From: Paractinoplanes ferrugineus
GTDB taxonomy: Bacteria > Actinomycetota > Actinomycetes > Mycobacteriales > Micromonosporaceae
NCBI RefSeq assembly: GCF_016862195.1
Contig: NZ_BOMM01000029.1
Location: forward strand, 1-64,000
Direction of reading: 5' to 3'
Length of the DNA stretch: 64,000 nt
Under the pieces are notes generated by a model. It was not told the DNA's origin. It made no database searches and saw only the letters and a list, made by a program, of their open reading frames with translations. The position numbers and the translations under genes were made by a program. Positions 52,027 to 60,294 of the stretch are shown one piece after another. Each line of letters begins with the position of its first letter. Position 1 is the stretch's first letter.

Positions 52027-52422
52027 AGTGGGGAAGAGGGCGGACAGGTCGGGCGGGCGGAAATTGGGGCCCTTGCGCACCTTGCCGTCCTGCAGGACGG
52101 GGCGGCCGTCGTCGTCGAGCTTGCTCATGTTCGCCCGGTGGACCTCGGCGAGCACCGCGTCGAGGTCGAAGCCGTGGCTGATGGCGGTGCCGTAGGCCAC
52201 GTAGACGACGTCGGCCAGTTCGCGGGCCAGGTCGGCCAGGCGCTGCGGGGACGGGTCGAGCTGGGCCGCCGCCGCGGCCTCGGCCACCTCGCCGGTTTCC
52301 TCGTCGAGCAGGCGCTGCCGCACGGCGGCCAGCTCCGGGGAGATCGAGGTCGGGTGCTCGGCGTGGGCCAGGCCGAACACCTCGTGGAACTCGCGGACCA
52401 GCCGCCATGGTGACTCGCTCAC
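51997..52422 (-). CDS. MazG-like nucleotide pyrophosphohydrolase
   Basis: The product is 141 residues from the GTG at 52422, with AGGG 8 bases upstream (a GTG nine bases earlier is possible). The all-alpha NTP-PPase core has RLLDEETGEVAEAA as the ExxE metal-binding helix and LARELADVVYVAYGTAISHGFDLDAVLAEVHRANMSKL as the ExxD helix and tail. It resembles MazG-like or phosphoribosyl-ATP pyrophosphatase-like proteins of actinomycetes and probably hydrolyses abnormal NTPs. Confidence 0.85.
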   Translation of the reverse strand: MSESPWRLVREFHEVFGLAHAEHPTSISPELAAVRQRLLDEETGEVAEAAAAAQLDPSPQRLADLARELADVVYVAYGTAISHGFDLDAVLAEVHRANMSKLDDDGRPVLQDGKVRKGPNFRPPDLSALFPTDPPAERPAR

Positions 52423-52506
52423 GGCGGGCACCCTATCGCCCGTGCGGGTTGCGCTTGCCGGACCCGCCCAATTCTCGCAGTCCGGGGACTTCCCCGCCCG
52501 TACGAT

Positions 52507-54996
52507 TCAACCGGTTTTGATCTTGAGGAAGTTTCGCTCCTCGGTCAGCAGGGCGGTCGCCGCGGCCGCCGGTAGCGGGCGGCTGAGCAGGTAGCCCTGA
52601 GCGGTGTCGCAGCCGGCGCCCTGCAGCAGCGTCAGCTGGGTCTCGTTCTCGATGCCCTCGGCGACGGTGGACATGCCGAAGCGCTGGGCGAGCCGGACGA
52701 TCGTGCGGACCAGCGCCTCGTCCTCGCGCTCGGCCCCCAGGCGGTCGACGAAGGAGCGGTCGATCTTGAGGATGTCCATCGGGAAGCGCCGCAGGTAGGC
52801 CAGCGAGGAATAGCCGGTGCCGAAGTCGTCCATCGCCAGCATCACGCCGAGGGCCTTGAGGCTGACGATCCGGGCGAGGTTGTCGTCGGTGTCGGTGAGC
52901 AGGACGCTCTCGGTCATCTCGAGGCACAGCCACTGCGGCGGCATGCCGGTCTCCGCGAGCACCTCCTGCACCATCGCGGTGACGTCGTCGTCCTCGAACT
53001 GGCGGACCGAGACGTTCACCGCCATCTTCAGCGGGCGGTTCCACTCGACCGCCTGGCGGCAGGCCTCGCGCAGCACCCAGCGGCCCAGCGGCACGATCAG
53101 TCCGGTGGCCTCGGCGACGCCGATGAACTCGATCGGCGGGACCAGCCCGCGCGTCGGATGCTGCCAGCGGACCAGGGCCTCGAAGCCGACGATCTCGCCG
53201 CTGGTGAGGTCGACGTTGGGCTGGTAGTGCAGCAGCAGCTCGTCGCGCTCCAGGGCCAGGCGCAGGTCGGTGGCGAGGTCGAGCCGGCGGGCGAGGGCGT
53301 CGTGCATGTCGGGGTGGTAGGTCGCGTAGCCGCCGCCACCGGCGTCCTTCGCGCGGTACATGGCCAGGTCGGCGTCGCGCAGCAACTGGTCGGCGTCGAG
53401 GGTGTCGCCGGAGGTGGCGATGCCGATGGCGGCGGCGATGTGCAGCGCGCGGTCGTCGACCTCGATCGGCTCGGCCAACGCGGCCAGCAGTTCCATCGCG
53501 ACCAGTTCGGCCTCCTCGCGGGCCGCCGCCGCCTGCACGATCACCGCGAACTCGTCGCCGCCGACCCGGGCGACCACCTTGGGGGCGGGCAACCGGTGGC
53601 GGATCCGCTCGGCGACGTGCACGAGCAGGTGGTCGCCGGCGTCGTGGCCGAGGCTGTCGTTGATCTCCTTGAACCCGTCGAGGTCGAGCAGCAGGACCGC
53701 CACCCGGCCGGGCTGCTCCTGCGCCACCGCCTCGACCAGCCGCTCGCGGAACCCGGCCCGGTTGACCAGGCCGGTCAGCACGTCGTAATAGGCCTCGTGC
53801 CGCAGCTGGTTCTGCAGTTCCTCCTGCTCGCTGATGTCGCGGGTGTTGAAGACGAGCCCGCGCACGTGCTCGTCGTCGAGCAGGTTGGTGATGGTCATCT
53901 CGGCCAGGCGGGGCTGCCCGTCGGCGTGCCAGACGGTGATCGGGAACGTGGTGGTGGCCCCGGCGACGTCCTTGACCTCGTCGATCGCGGCCTGCACCCG
54001 CCCGCCCACCTTGCGGCCGGCGAACTCGACGAAACGCCTGCCGATGAGCATCGAGGCGGGGTAGCCGAAGATCCGCTGGATGGAGCCGCTCTGGTAGCGG
54101 ATCGTCGAGTCGGCCTCGGCGATCGCCATCGAATCGGTGCTCTGCTCGACCAGGGCCCGGAACCGCAGCTCGCGGGCGTGCAGGGCGCTGGACCGTTCGG
54201 CCACGCGGGTCTCGAGCCGGTGCACGAGCCACCGGTTCTCGATGAGCAGCAGCACCTGGCGGACGGTGACGAGGATCAGGATCAGCGATCGGGTCCAGGT
54301 GCCGACGGCCGACGGCTGGCCGCCGAGGCCGAGACGCACCAGGCCGACCACCAGGCTGGCGGCAAGGACGGCGTAGGGCAGCAGGATGGCGAGGTTGCGC
54401 CGGTCGTCGGTCTCCGCCGCCGCCTCCGCCCGCGGCTCGCGTGCCGCGGCGACCGCCAGGGCGGCGAAGGCGGCGAGCCAGCCGACCGCGGCCACCGTGT
54501 CCAGGCCGCGGTGGGCGGCGGCGCCGGCGGCGACCGCGACGACGACCATCGCGGTGCTGGCCAGCATCAGGGCGCGGCGGTCGGGCAGGGTCCGGCCGAC
54601 CCGGGTCAGCACCGTCAGGCCGGCGGTGGCCAGCACGATGCCGCCGAGCACGGCCATGGGCAGGCCGACGGTGTCGCGGGGCCGGAGGTGATAGCTCAGC
54701 GCCACCACCGACGTACCGATGATCAGCAGGTCGAGAAGGGCGCGCACCTTCTCCGCGGTGGTTCGCGCAGGCATCGGGAGAGCGAAGAGGCCGGCCCAGA
54801 CGAGTACGACCAGGGCCAGGTAACCGGGTCGCGGGTCGGCGGGGGTGCCGCCGAGGAGACCGGTCGCCGCGGCACCGAGTCCGAGGCCGGCCCACGCGAA
54901 CCGGACCCGGCCGGCCCGCCGGAGCGCCCGGATCAGGCAGAGCGTCGCGGCGACGAGCGCCACGACGGTGGTGGCAGCACCGATGACCGTGGTCAT
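52507..54996 (-). CDS. Membrane PAS-GGDEF-EAL cyclic-di-GMP protein
   Basis: The product is 829 residues from the ATG at 54996, after AGGGGG. About 8-9 transmembrane helices fill residues 1-280. A PAS domain follows (FRALVEQSTDSMAIAEADSTIRYQS, about 315-430). The GGDEF domain has an intact RVGGDEFAVIV active site (about 445-590). The EAL domain has EALVRWQHP, MAVNVSVRQFED, DDFGTGYSSLAYL and EGIENE. Both catalytic motifs are intact, so it could make and degrade c-di-GMP, as in developmental regulators of filamentous actinomycetes. It is a single gene. Confidence 0.94.
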   Translation of the reverse strand: MTTVIGAATTVVALVAATLCLIRALRRAGRVRFAWAGLGLGAAATGLLGGTPADPRPGYLALVVLVWAGLFALPMPARTTAEKVRALLDLLIIGTSVVALSYHLRPRDTVGLPMAVLGGIVLATAGLTVLTRVGRTLPDRRALMLASTAMVVVAVAAGAAAHRGLDTVAAVGWLAAFAALAVAAAREPRAEAAAETDDRRNLAILLPYAVLAASLVVGLVRLGLGGQPSAVGTWTRSLILILVTVRQVLLLIENRWLVHRLETRVAERSSALHARELRFRALVEQSTDSMAIAEADSTIRYQSGSIQRIFGYPASMLIGRRFVEFAGRKVGGRVQAAIDEVKDVAGATTTFPITVWHADGQPRLAEMTITNLLDDEHVRGLVFNTRDISEQEELQNQLRHEAYYDVLTGLVNRAGFRERLVEAVAQEQPGRVAVLLLDLDGFKEINDSLGHDAGDHLLVHVAERIRHRLPAPKVVARVGGDEFAVIVQAAAAREEAELVAMELLAALAEPIEVDDRALHIAAAIGIATSGDTLDADQLLRDADLAMYRAKDAGGGGYATYHPDMHDALARRLDLATDLRLALERDELLLHYQPNVDLTSGEIVGFEALVRWQHPTRGLVPPIEFIGVAEATGLIVPLGRWVLREACRQAVEWNRPLKMAVNVSVRQFEDDDVTAMVQEVLAETGMPPQWLCLEMTESVLLTDTDDNLARIVSLKALGVMLAMDDFGTGYSSLAYLRRFPMDILKIDRSFVDRLGAEREDEALVRTIVRLAQRFGMSTVAEGIENETQLTLLQGAGCDTAQGYLLSRPLPAAAATALLTEERNFLKIKTG

Positions 54997-55079
54997 CGGA
55001 CCCCCTTCCCCGTCGTGGCCGGTGTGTTCCCGACGCAAGAATCGGGCGCGGAGCCGTGGATCTGAGGGTTGCCGCGGGA

Positions 55080-55118
55080 AAAGCGAACGCGGGCCGCTCC
55101 GGTCCGGAACAGCCCGCG
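55080..55118 (-). terminator. Intrinsic terminator for the micropeptide gene
   Basis: Read on the minus strand, CGCGGGC pairs with GCCCGCG around an inner CCGG/CCGG hairpin and is followed by TTCGCTTTT. It lies 20 bases after the stop of the lysine-rich micropeptide gene. Confidence 0.6.
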
Positions 55119-55138
55119 CGCTTGCCGAGCAGGAAGAG

Positions 55139-55198
55139 CTACTTCTTCTTCTTGCTCTTCTTGTCCTTCTTCTTGTCCTTCTTGTCCTTCTTGGCCAT
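55139..55198 (-). CDS. 19-residue lysine-rich micropeptide
   Basis: ATG at 55198 to TAG at 55139 encodes MAKKDKKDKKKDKKSKKKK: 13 Lys, 3 Asp, one Ser. A GGGAGA ribosome binding site lies 6 bases upstream and an intrinsic terminator lies just downstream. The gene therefore has its own complete expression signals between the c-di-GMP gene and the DUF1772 gene. All Lys codons are AAG and all Asp codons GAC, in line with the genome's coding bias. The product should be a highly charged flexible polycation that could bind nucleic acid or polyphosphate. Function is unknown. A chance repeat is the alternative. Confidence 0.5.
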   Translation of the reverse strand: MAKKDKKDKKKDKKSKKKK

Positions 55199-55357
55199 GG
55201 TGGGTCTCCCTTCGACAGCCTGCGGCGCGCTGAGTCGCCGTGGCGCCCGGAGCCGCTCTCAACAGCGACCAAGTGCTGACACTACGGAACGACAGGCGTC
55301 GTGGGGAGCCCCCTGACCTTTCTGCCCGGTTGTCCCGATCCCTTGCGCCCCAACCGT

Positions 55358-55822
55358 TCACACTTGCGCCAGCGCCCCGCAGAGCGACACGAACGATCCG
55401 GTGCACAACAGAGTCCGGGCGTGATTCCACCGGACCCAGCGCGGCTCGAACGCCCGCCTCGCCGCCGCCGGATCGGCCGAGCCGGCCGCCTCCAGAGCGT
55501 TGTTCAGCGGAATGTGCAGCCCCGCGGTCAGCACCAGCTGACCGGCGTAGAGAACCAGGCCGATCGCGGTCGGCAGCAGCACCTCGGCCGGGCCGTCGAT
55601 CGCGTACAGCACCGTGGCGGCCGCCGAGAAGACCAGCGCCCCCGCGAAGCACAGGAAGAACCAGCCGTTGGTGATGGCCCGGTTGATGCGCTGCATCACC
55701 TCGACGAGGACGGCGGCGTCGGCGCCGCGCAGCGCGGGCATCACCGAGATCGAGTACGCGTAGAAGAGTCCCGCCATCATCCCGGTCGTGATGGTGGCGG
55801 CCAGCAGTACGGTAAGGCGCAT
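55358..55822 (-). CDS. DUF1772 membrane protein (anthrone-oxygenase-like)
   Basis: The product is 154 residues from the ATG at 55822. It has four hydrophobic helices (about 5-23, 50-70, 80-100 and 135-150). AGLFYAYSISVMPALR near the N-terminus and IPLNNAL followed by RRAFEPRWVRWNHART fit DUF1772 proteins, some of which are annotated as anthrone oxygenases. The start faces the dipeptidase gene only 20 bases away, so the two share a very compact divergent promoter and may be leaderless. Confidence 0.85.
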   Translation of the reverse strand: MRLTVLLAATITTGMMAGLFYAYSISVMPALRGADAAVLVEVMQRINRAITNGWFFLCFAGALVFSAAATVLYAIDGPAEVLLPTAIGLVLYAGQLVLTAGLHIPLNNALEAAGSADPAAARRAFEPRWVRWNHARTLLCTGSFVSLCGALAQV

Positions 55823-55842
55823 GGTCTGCAACGCTAGACCAC

Positions 55843-57018
55843 ATGACGCTGATCATCGACGGCCACAACGACCTGCCCATGCAGTTGCGGGGCCGGTTCG
55901 GCTACCGGGTGGAGGGACTCGATCAGGACCGGGACGGGGTGCAGACCACGCTGCCCCGGTTGCGGGCCGGGCGGGTGGGCGGGCAGTTCTGGTCGGTGTA
56001 CGTGCCGTCCGACCTTTCCGAGCCGGACGCCGTGGTGGCCACGATGGAACAGATCGACGCCGTCTACCGGATGGTGGCGGCCTATCCCGCCGACCTCGCG
56101 ATCGCCTACAGCGCCGACGACGTCGAGCGGATCATCGGCGAGGGCCGGATCGCGTCGCTGATCGGCATCGAGGGCGGGCACAGCATCGCGACCTCGCTCG
56201 GGGTGCTGCGCGGCTTCGGCCGCCTCGGTGTCCGTTACATGACGCTGACCCACAACCACCACACCTCCTGGGCCGACTCGGCGGCGCTCGAACCGGCGGT
56301 CGGTGGCCTCAACGACGACGGCCGCGCGGTGGTGCGCGAGATGCAGCGGATCGGCATGCTCGTCGACCTCTCGCACGTGGCCACCGGCACGATGCACGCG
56401 GCCCTCGACACCGCGTTCGCCCCGGTGATCTTCAGCCATTCCGGGGCCCGGGCCCGGCACGACCATCCCCGCAACGTGCCCGACGACGTGCTGGTCCGCT
56501 TGCGCGACAACGGCGGCGTGATCCAGCTGACCTTCGTGGCGCCGTTCATCTCGGCCGACTACCGCGACTGGTTCGCGGCCGGCAACGCCGAGTGGAAGCG
56601 GCTGGGGCTGCCCGAGGTGCAGTGGTGGCCCCGTGCGCCCCGGCCGGCCGAGGATCCGGCGGCGGTGCGCAACTGGCCGGCCGGCGATCCGTTGCGCGAG
56701 CCCGCCTTCCAGCCGTGGCTCACCGCCAACCCGCGACCGGAGGTGACGGTCGCCCAGGTCGCGGACCACGTGGAGCACGCCCGTGAGGTGGCCGGGGTGG
56801 ACCACGTCGGGCTGGGCGGCGACTTCGACGGCACGACCGACCTGCCGGTCGGGCTGACCGACGTCTCCGGCTATCCGCGGCTGCTCGACGAACTGGCCGG
56901 CCGGGGCTGGCCGCAGGCCGACCTCGACAAGCTCACCGGGCGCAACATCCTGCGCGTGCTGCGCGAGACGGAACGGCTGGCGCCGGAACCACTCTGGCCC
57001 CTGTCGCCGGCCCGCTGA
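55843..57018 (+). CDS. Membrane-dipeptidase family (M19) peptidase
   Basis: The product is 391 residues. It opens with the metal motif IDGHNDLPMQL (HxD at about 6-8), then LIGIEGGHSIATSLGVLRGFGRLGVRYMTLTHN with the bridging Glu and a His pair. VDLSHVATGTM and FSHSGARARHDHPRNVPDD supply later metal ligands, and DHVGLGGDFDGT is the conserved C-terminal motif. It is a zinc dipeptidase, probably for D- or L-dipeptides from cell-wall or peptide turnover. It has no signal peptide, so it is cytoplasmic. Confidence 0.93.
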   Translation: MTLIIDGHNDLPMQLRGRFGYRVEGLDQDRDGVQTTLPRLRAGRVGGQFWSVYVPSDLSEPDAVVATMEQIDAVYRMVAAYPADLAIAYSADDVERIIGEGRIASLIGIEGGHSIATSLGVLRGFGRLGVRYMTLTHNHHTSWADSAALEPAVGGLNDDGRAVVREMQRIGMLVDLSHVATGTMHAALDTAFAPVIFSHSGARARHDHPRNVPDDVLVRLRDNGGVIQLTFVAPFISADYRDWFAAGNAEWKRLGLPEVQWWPRAPRPAEDPAAVRNWPAGDPLREPAFQPWLTANPRPEVTVAQVADHVEHAREVAGVDHVGLGGDFDGTTDLPVGLTDVSGYPRLLDELAGRGWPQADLDKLTGRNILRVLRETERLAPEPLWPLSPAR

Positions 57019-57054
57019 GGGTTTGCCGCCGAGACCCGGGGGTACGCGCCGGAC

Positions 57055-57321
57055 ATGCCCATCGGAGCCCAGCCGCCCGGCCGGGACGGCACCGTCGACG
57101 AGCCGTACAGCGCGCTCAATCTGCGTCTGGCGCTCGCCGCGTTCGGCTTCGTCGTCTGCGCGCTGCTGTCCGGCTGGCTGTTCAGCCGGGGCTGGACGGT
57201 GCCCGGCTGGCTGCTCGCCGCTTGGGCCCTGGCCGCCGTGGTCGACATGGTGGTGGTGCAGCTGCGGCGACGGGCGCGCCGCCGGGCCGAGGGCGGCGCC
57301 GACCACTCACTGTTCGAGTAG
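57055..57321 (+). CDS. Small DUF6343-type membrane protein
   Basis: The product is 88 residues. After a polar N-terminus, YSALNLRLALAAFGFVVCALLSGWLF and PGWLLAAWALAAVVDMVVVQLRRRAR form two transmembrane helices. This two-helix layout with SALxLRLxLA matches the actinobacterial DUF6343 family. It lies 36 bases after the dipeptidase and may be co-transcribed with it. Function is unknown. Confidence 0.75.
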   Translation: MPIGAQPPGRDGTVDEPYSALNLRLALAAFGFVVCALLSGWLFSRGWTVPGWLLAAWALAAVVDMVVVQLRRRARRRAEGGADHSLFE

Positions 57322-57368
57322 CGCGTGTCGGCACCCCGGCGGTCACCGGCCGGGTAGCGTCCAATTTC

Positions 57369-59501
57369 ATGGAGCGCGTCCGAAATGTAACTTTTGCCGT
57401 GGTCACCCTGCTCGCGCCGTTGGCGTCGCCGCCGATGACGTCGCCGGTGTCCGCCGCCGCGGCTTCGGACCGCTCGGCGACCGACGTCCGCGAACTCGAC
57501 CGGACCCACTTCACTCTCGACGGCAAACCACTGCCCGACCATCCCCGGTATCAGCGCCCGGAACCCGCGGCACGCACTCCCCGGGGCCGCACGGCCGCAC
57601 CCCATCCGCCCACGGAGCGCAACCCCCGGGCCCGTACGCCCCCGGTCGGCACGTCCCGGGAGTGGCTCGGCCTCGACGACACGACCGGCAACCTCTACCC
57701 GAAGAACTACAAGTTGCGGGCGGTCGGCAAACACATCGAGGTGTGGGTGGCCGACGACATCGCCTTCCCGGCCGCCGACTGCCGCAAGAACTCGGTGGTG
57801 GTCGGCGACAAGCAGATCGCCGACCTGGTCCGCGATTTCGACAACCGGATCTATCCGAAGGAGACGGCCACCTTCAGCACGCCGCCCGACCGCGACGGCA
57901 GCAACCCGCGGCGCCCCGGCGACTACTCCGGCGACGGCGACAAGACGGTCACGCTGGTCGACAACATCCGCGACGAGAACTACTTCCACTTCCCGGCGGC
58001 CGTCACCTACATCGCCGGTTTCTTCTCGGCGCAGCTCAACGAGCTGTTCGACCGCAACGTGATGACGATCGACGCCTACGACTGGAAGCACCGGCTGGGC
58101 GCCTACCCGGCCGACGACCCGTCCGACGACCTGTGCACCAGCCGGCCGGCCCGCCCGCGGATGTACGACGCCACCTTCGCCCACGAGTGGCAGCACCTGC
58201 TCGAGTACTACATCGAACCGAACGAGGCCAAGTGGGTCAACGAGGGCCTGGCGGACTTCGCCCAGACGCTCGTCGGCTATGTGGACGCCCGCGCCACCGT
58301 CGACGACTGGGGCAACGACAACCACATCGTCTGCTACCAGGGTTTCGGCCTGGTGAAGACGAAGTACAACGCCAATCCGCGGCTCTGCGGCGGCCCGCAG
58401 AACTCGCTGAACCTGTGGGACGAGGGCGCACCCACCGAGGTGCTCGCCGATTACGGCATCGCCTACTCGTTCCTGATCTACCTGGCCGACCGATTCGGCC
58501 TGTCCACCATCACGGAGCTGCACCGCGACGGCACCCACCGCGGCCTCGCCGGCGTGCAGGCCGTCCTGCCCGCCGGCACGCAACTCGCCGATGTGCTGCA
58601 CGATTTCCAGACCATGACGCTGGTGGACAAGTTCGTCGGCGAGCCCGGCGGGAAGATGACCGGCGTACCGCTGAAGCGGGTGACGTCGGCGGGCCTGCGG
58701 TCCACCGTCAACCTCGACAACCCGACCGCCTACGACATGCCCGGGGCCGCCCCCAACGGCGCCGATTACGTGCCGCTGCCGACCCCGCTGACCTCGGTGA
58801 CCTTCGCCGGCGCCAAGAACCTGCCGGCGCTGCCGACCGGCTGGACGATCGCCGACGGGACCCTGTTCTCCGGCAACCAGCTGAACCTCGATTCGCAGGC
58901 CGTCCTGCCGGTCACCGTGCCGTCGGTCAAGTTCCCGACGCTGAAACTCGAGACGTCCTTCGGCATCGAGAACGGTTACGACTTCGCTTACGTCTCCGTC
59001 TCCACCGACGGCGGCCGGTCCTACCTCCCGCTGGCGGGTGACCGCACCACCAAGGGCCCGCTCGGACCCGGACTGACCGGCACCAGCGGCACCGGCGGCG
59101 CGGTGGTGACCGCCGGTTACGACCTCAGCGCCTACGCCGGCAAGAAGGTGCTGTTGTGCCTGCGCTATGTCAGCGACGGCGCGGTGAACAAGGGCGGCTG
59201 GCGGATCGGCCGGATCACCCTCGACGGCAAGGTGCTCAACGACGGCAGCACGCTTGCCGGATGGCGCTCCCCCAGCATGATCGTGCCGACCCCGGTGCAC
59301 GCCTGGCACGCGACGCTGGTCGGCATCGACGGCAAGCGGGCCCGCCTGGTGCCGATCGCGAAGTGGGCCGAGGTCAAGTCCTACCCCCGGGTCGTGGCCA
59401 TCATCGCCTACGACGAACCGACCGAGAAGCTCGCGCAATATGCTCCCTATCGCCTCGTCGTGAACGGCGCCCTTCAGCCGGGCGGCGGGAGGATGCCGTA
59501 G
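57369..59501 (+). CDS. Secreted M6-like zinc metalloprotease
   Basis: The product is 710 residues from the ATG at 57369. A signal peptide (MERVRNVTFAVVTLLAPL) and a propeptide rich in Pro/Arg/Thr (about 30-95) precede the catalytic domain. ATFAHEWQHLLEYYIEPNEAKWVNEGLADFAQ near 266-297 contains the HExxH zinc motif (HEWQH) and a downstream Glu in the NEGLADF segment, as in immune-inhibitor-A-like peptidases. The C-terminal part (about 480-700) is a beta-rich jelly-roll-like region (YDFAYVSVSTDGGRSYLPL). The stop lies inside a 26-base tandem duplication. Confidence 0.85.
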   Translation: MERVRNVTFAVVTLLAPLASPPMTSPVSAAAASDRSATDVRELDRTHFTLDGKPLPDHPRYQRPEPAARTPRGRTAAPHPPTERNPRARTPPVGTSREWLGLDDTTGNLYPKNYKLRAVGKHIEVWVADDIAFPAADCRKNSVVVGDKQIADLVRDFDNRIYPKETATFSTPPDRDGSNPRRPGDYSGDGDKTVTLVDNIRDENYFHFPAAVTYIAGFFSAQLNELFDRNVMTIDAYDWKHRLGAYPADDPSDDLCTSRPARPRMYDATFAHEWQHLLEYYIEPNEAKWVNEGLADFAQTLVGYVDARATVDDWGNDNHIVCYQGFGLVKTKYNANPRLCGGPQNSLNLWDEGAPTEVLADYGIAYSFLIYLADRFGLSTITELHRDGTHRGLAGVQAVLPAGTQLADVLHDFQTMTLVDKFVGEPGGKMTGVPLKRVTSAGLRSTVNLDNPTAYDMPGAAPNGADYVPLPTPLTSVTFAGAKNLPALPTGWTIADGTLFSGNQLNLDSQAVLPVTVPSVKFPTLKLETSFGIENGYDFAYVSVSTDGGRSYLPLAGDRTTKGPLGPGLTGTSGTGGAVVTAGYDLSAYAGKKVLLCLRYVSDGAVNKGGWRIGRITLDGKVLNDGSTLAGWRSPSMIVPTPVHAWHATLVGIDGKRARLVPIAKWAEVKSYPRVVAIIAYDEPTEKLAQYAPYRLVVNGALQPGGGRMP

Positions 59502-59538
59502 ATCAACGCGGTGGGAGGATGCCGTAGATCAGCGCGGT
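59487..59538. repeat. 26-base tandem duplication at the ends of two convergent genes
   Basis: Copies at 59487-59512 and 59513-59538 differ at one base (GATCAAC/GATCAGC). The stop of the metalloprotease (59501) and the stop of the cyclase (59503) both fall in the first copy. Confidence 0.9.
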
Positions 59539-60225
59539 GGAGCCGGAGCCTGCGCGGTTGAGGGTGCCGCCGCAGAGGATGTGGGCGCCGGTGGGCGGGA
59601 GCGCCGCCAGGTTGGCAAGGATCTCCAGGCTGACCCGGTGGCGCTGATAGACCAGCCGTGACACGGCATAGCCGCGATCGATGCCCACGTCGGGACCGAA
59701 CGTGTCGGTGCCGGTGCCGCCGCGGTGGCCGATCCGCCCGGTGTCGGCCAGCCAGCGCACCGTCTCCAGGGCGAAACCCGGCTGATGCACCACCCCGTCG
59801 GCGTCGAGATTGGCATAGGCGGCGGTGCCCCACCTCGCATCCCACCCGGTCCAGATGATCACCATGGACTCGTCGGGGATGCGGCCGTGGCGCTCCTCCC
59901 ACGACCTGATGTCGTCGGTCGTGACCTGGTAGTCGGCATCGCGGGCGCACCTCTCCCGCACATCGATGCGCACCGCCGGCAGGAACAGGTTGCCCAGGTC
60001 GAGCTCGTCGGCGAGGGCCTCGCCCGCGTTGAAGTGGCCGGGCGCGCCCCAGTGGGTGCCGGTGTGCTCCCCCTCCCGGACGAACCGCAGGTAATAACCG
60101 TCTTTCTCGACGGTGGCGACCGTCTCGAGTTCGAACGGGGGGTCACCGGGGAAGACGCTTGTGGTGGCCGGGTCGTTGAGGTGGGACAGACTGATCAGTC
60201 GCTGCCGCTGTCGCTCGATGCCCAT
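59503..60225 (-). CDS. Cyclase/kynurenine-formamidase-like family protein
   Basis: The product is 240 residues from the ATG at 60225, with AAGGGA 5 bases upstream. The metal motif HTGTHWGAPGHF near residue 53 corresponds to HxGTHxDxPxH, but Gly replaces the usual Asp ligand. Other family parts are present: TTDDIRSWEERHGRIPDESMVIIWTGW, DRGYAVSRLVYQRHRVSLEILANL. It should be a metal-dependent hydrolase for a small amide or cyclic compound, if the altered site is active. It is divergent from a MerR regulator across a perfect dyad. Confidence 0.82.
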   Translation of the reverse strand: MGIERQRQRLISLSHLNDPATTSVFPGDPPFELETVATVEKDGYYLRFVREGEHTGTHWGAPGHFNAGEALADELDLGNLFLPAVRIDVRERCARDADYQVTTDDIRSWEERHGRIPDESMVIIWTGWDARWGTAAYANLDADGVVHQPGFALETVRWLADTGRIGHRGGTGTDTFGPDVGIDRGYAVSRLVYQRHRVSLEILANLAALPPTGAHILCGGTLNRAGSGSTALIYGILPPR

Positions 60226-60257
60226 CGCTGTCCCTTCGCTCGTTTCGCCCCCAGACA

Positions 60258-60284
60258 TTGACACTGTCACGATGACAGTGTCAA
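60258..60284. promoter_or_regulatory. Perfect 27-base dyad, MerR-type operator
   Basis: TTGACACTGTCA and its exact complement TGACAGTGTCAA are separated by CGA. The dyad lies between the divergent cyclase and MerR starts and includes a TTGACA -35-like element on each strand. MerR proteins bind dyads of this kind within stretched promoters, so it is probably the operator of the adjacent regulator. Confidence 0.75.
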
Positions 60285-60294
60285 GCTCGTAAGC

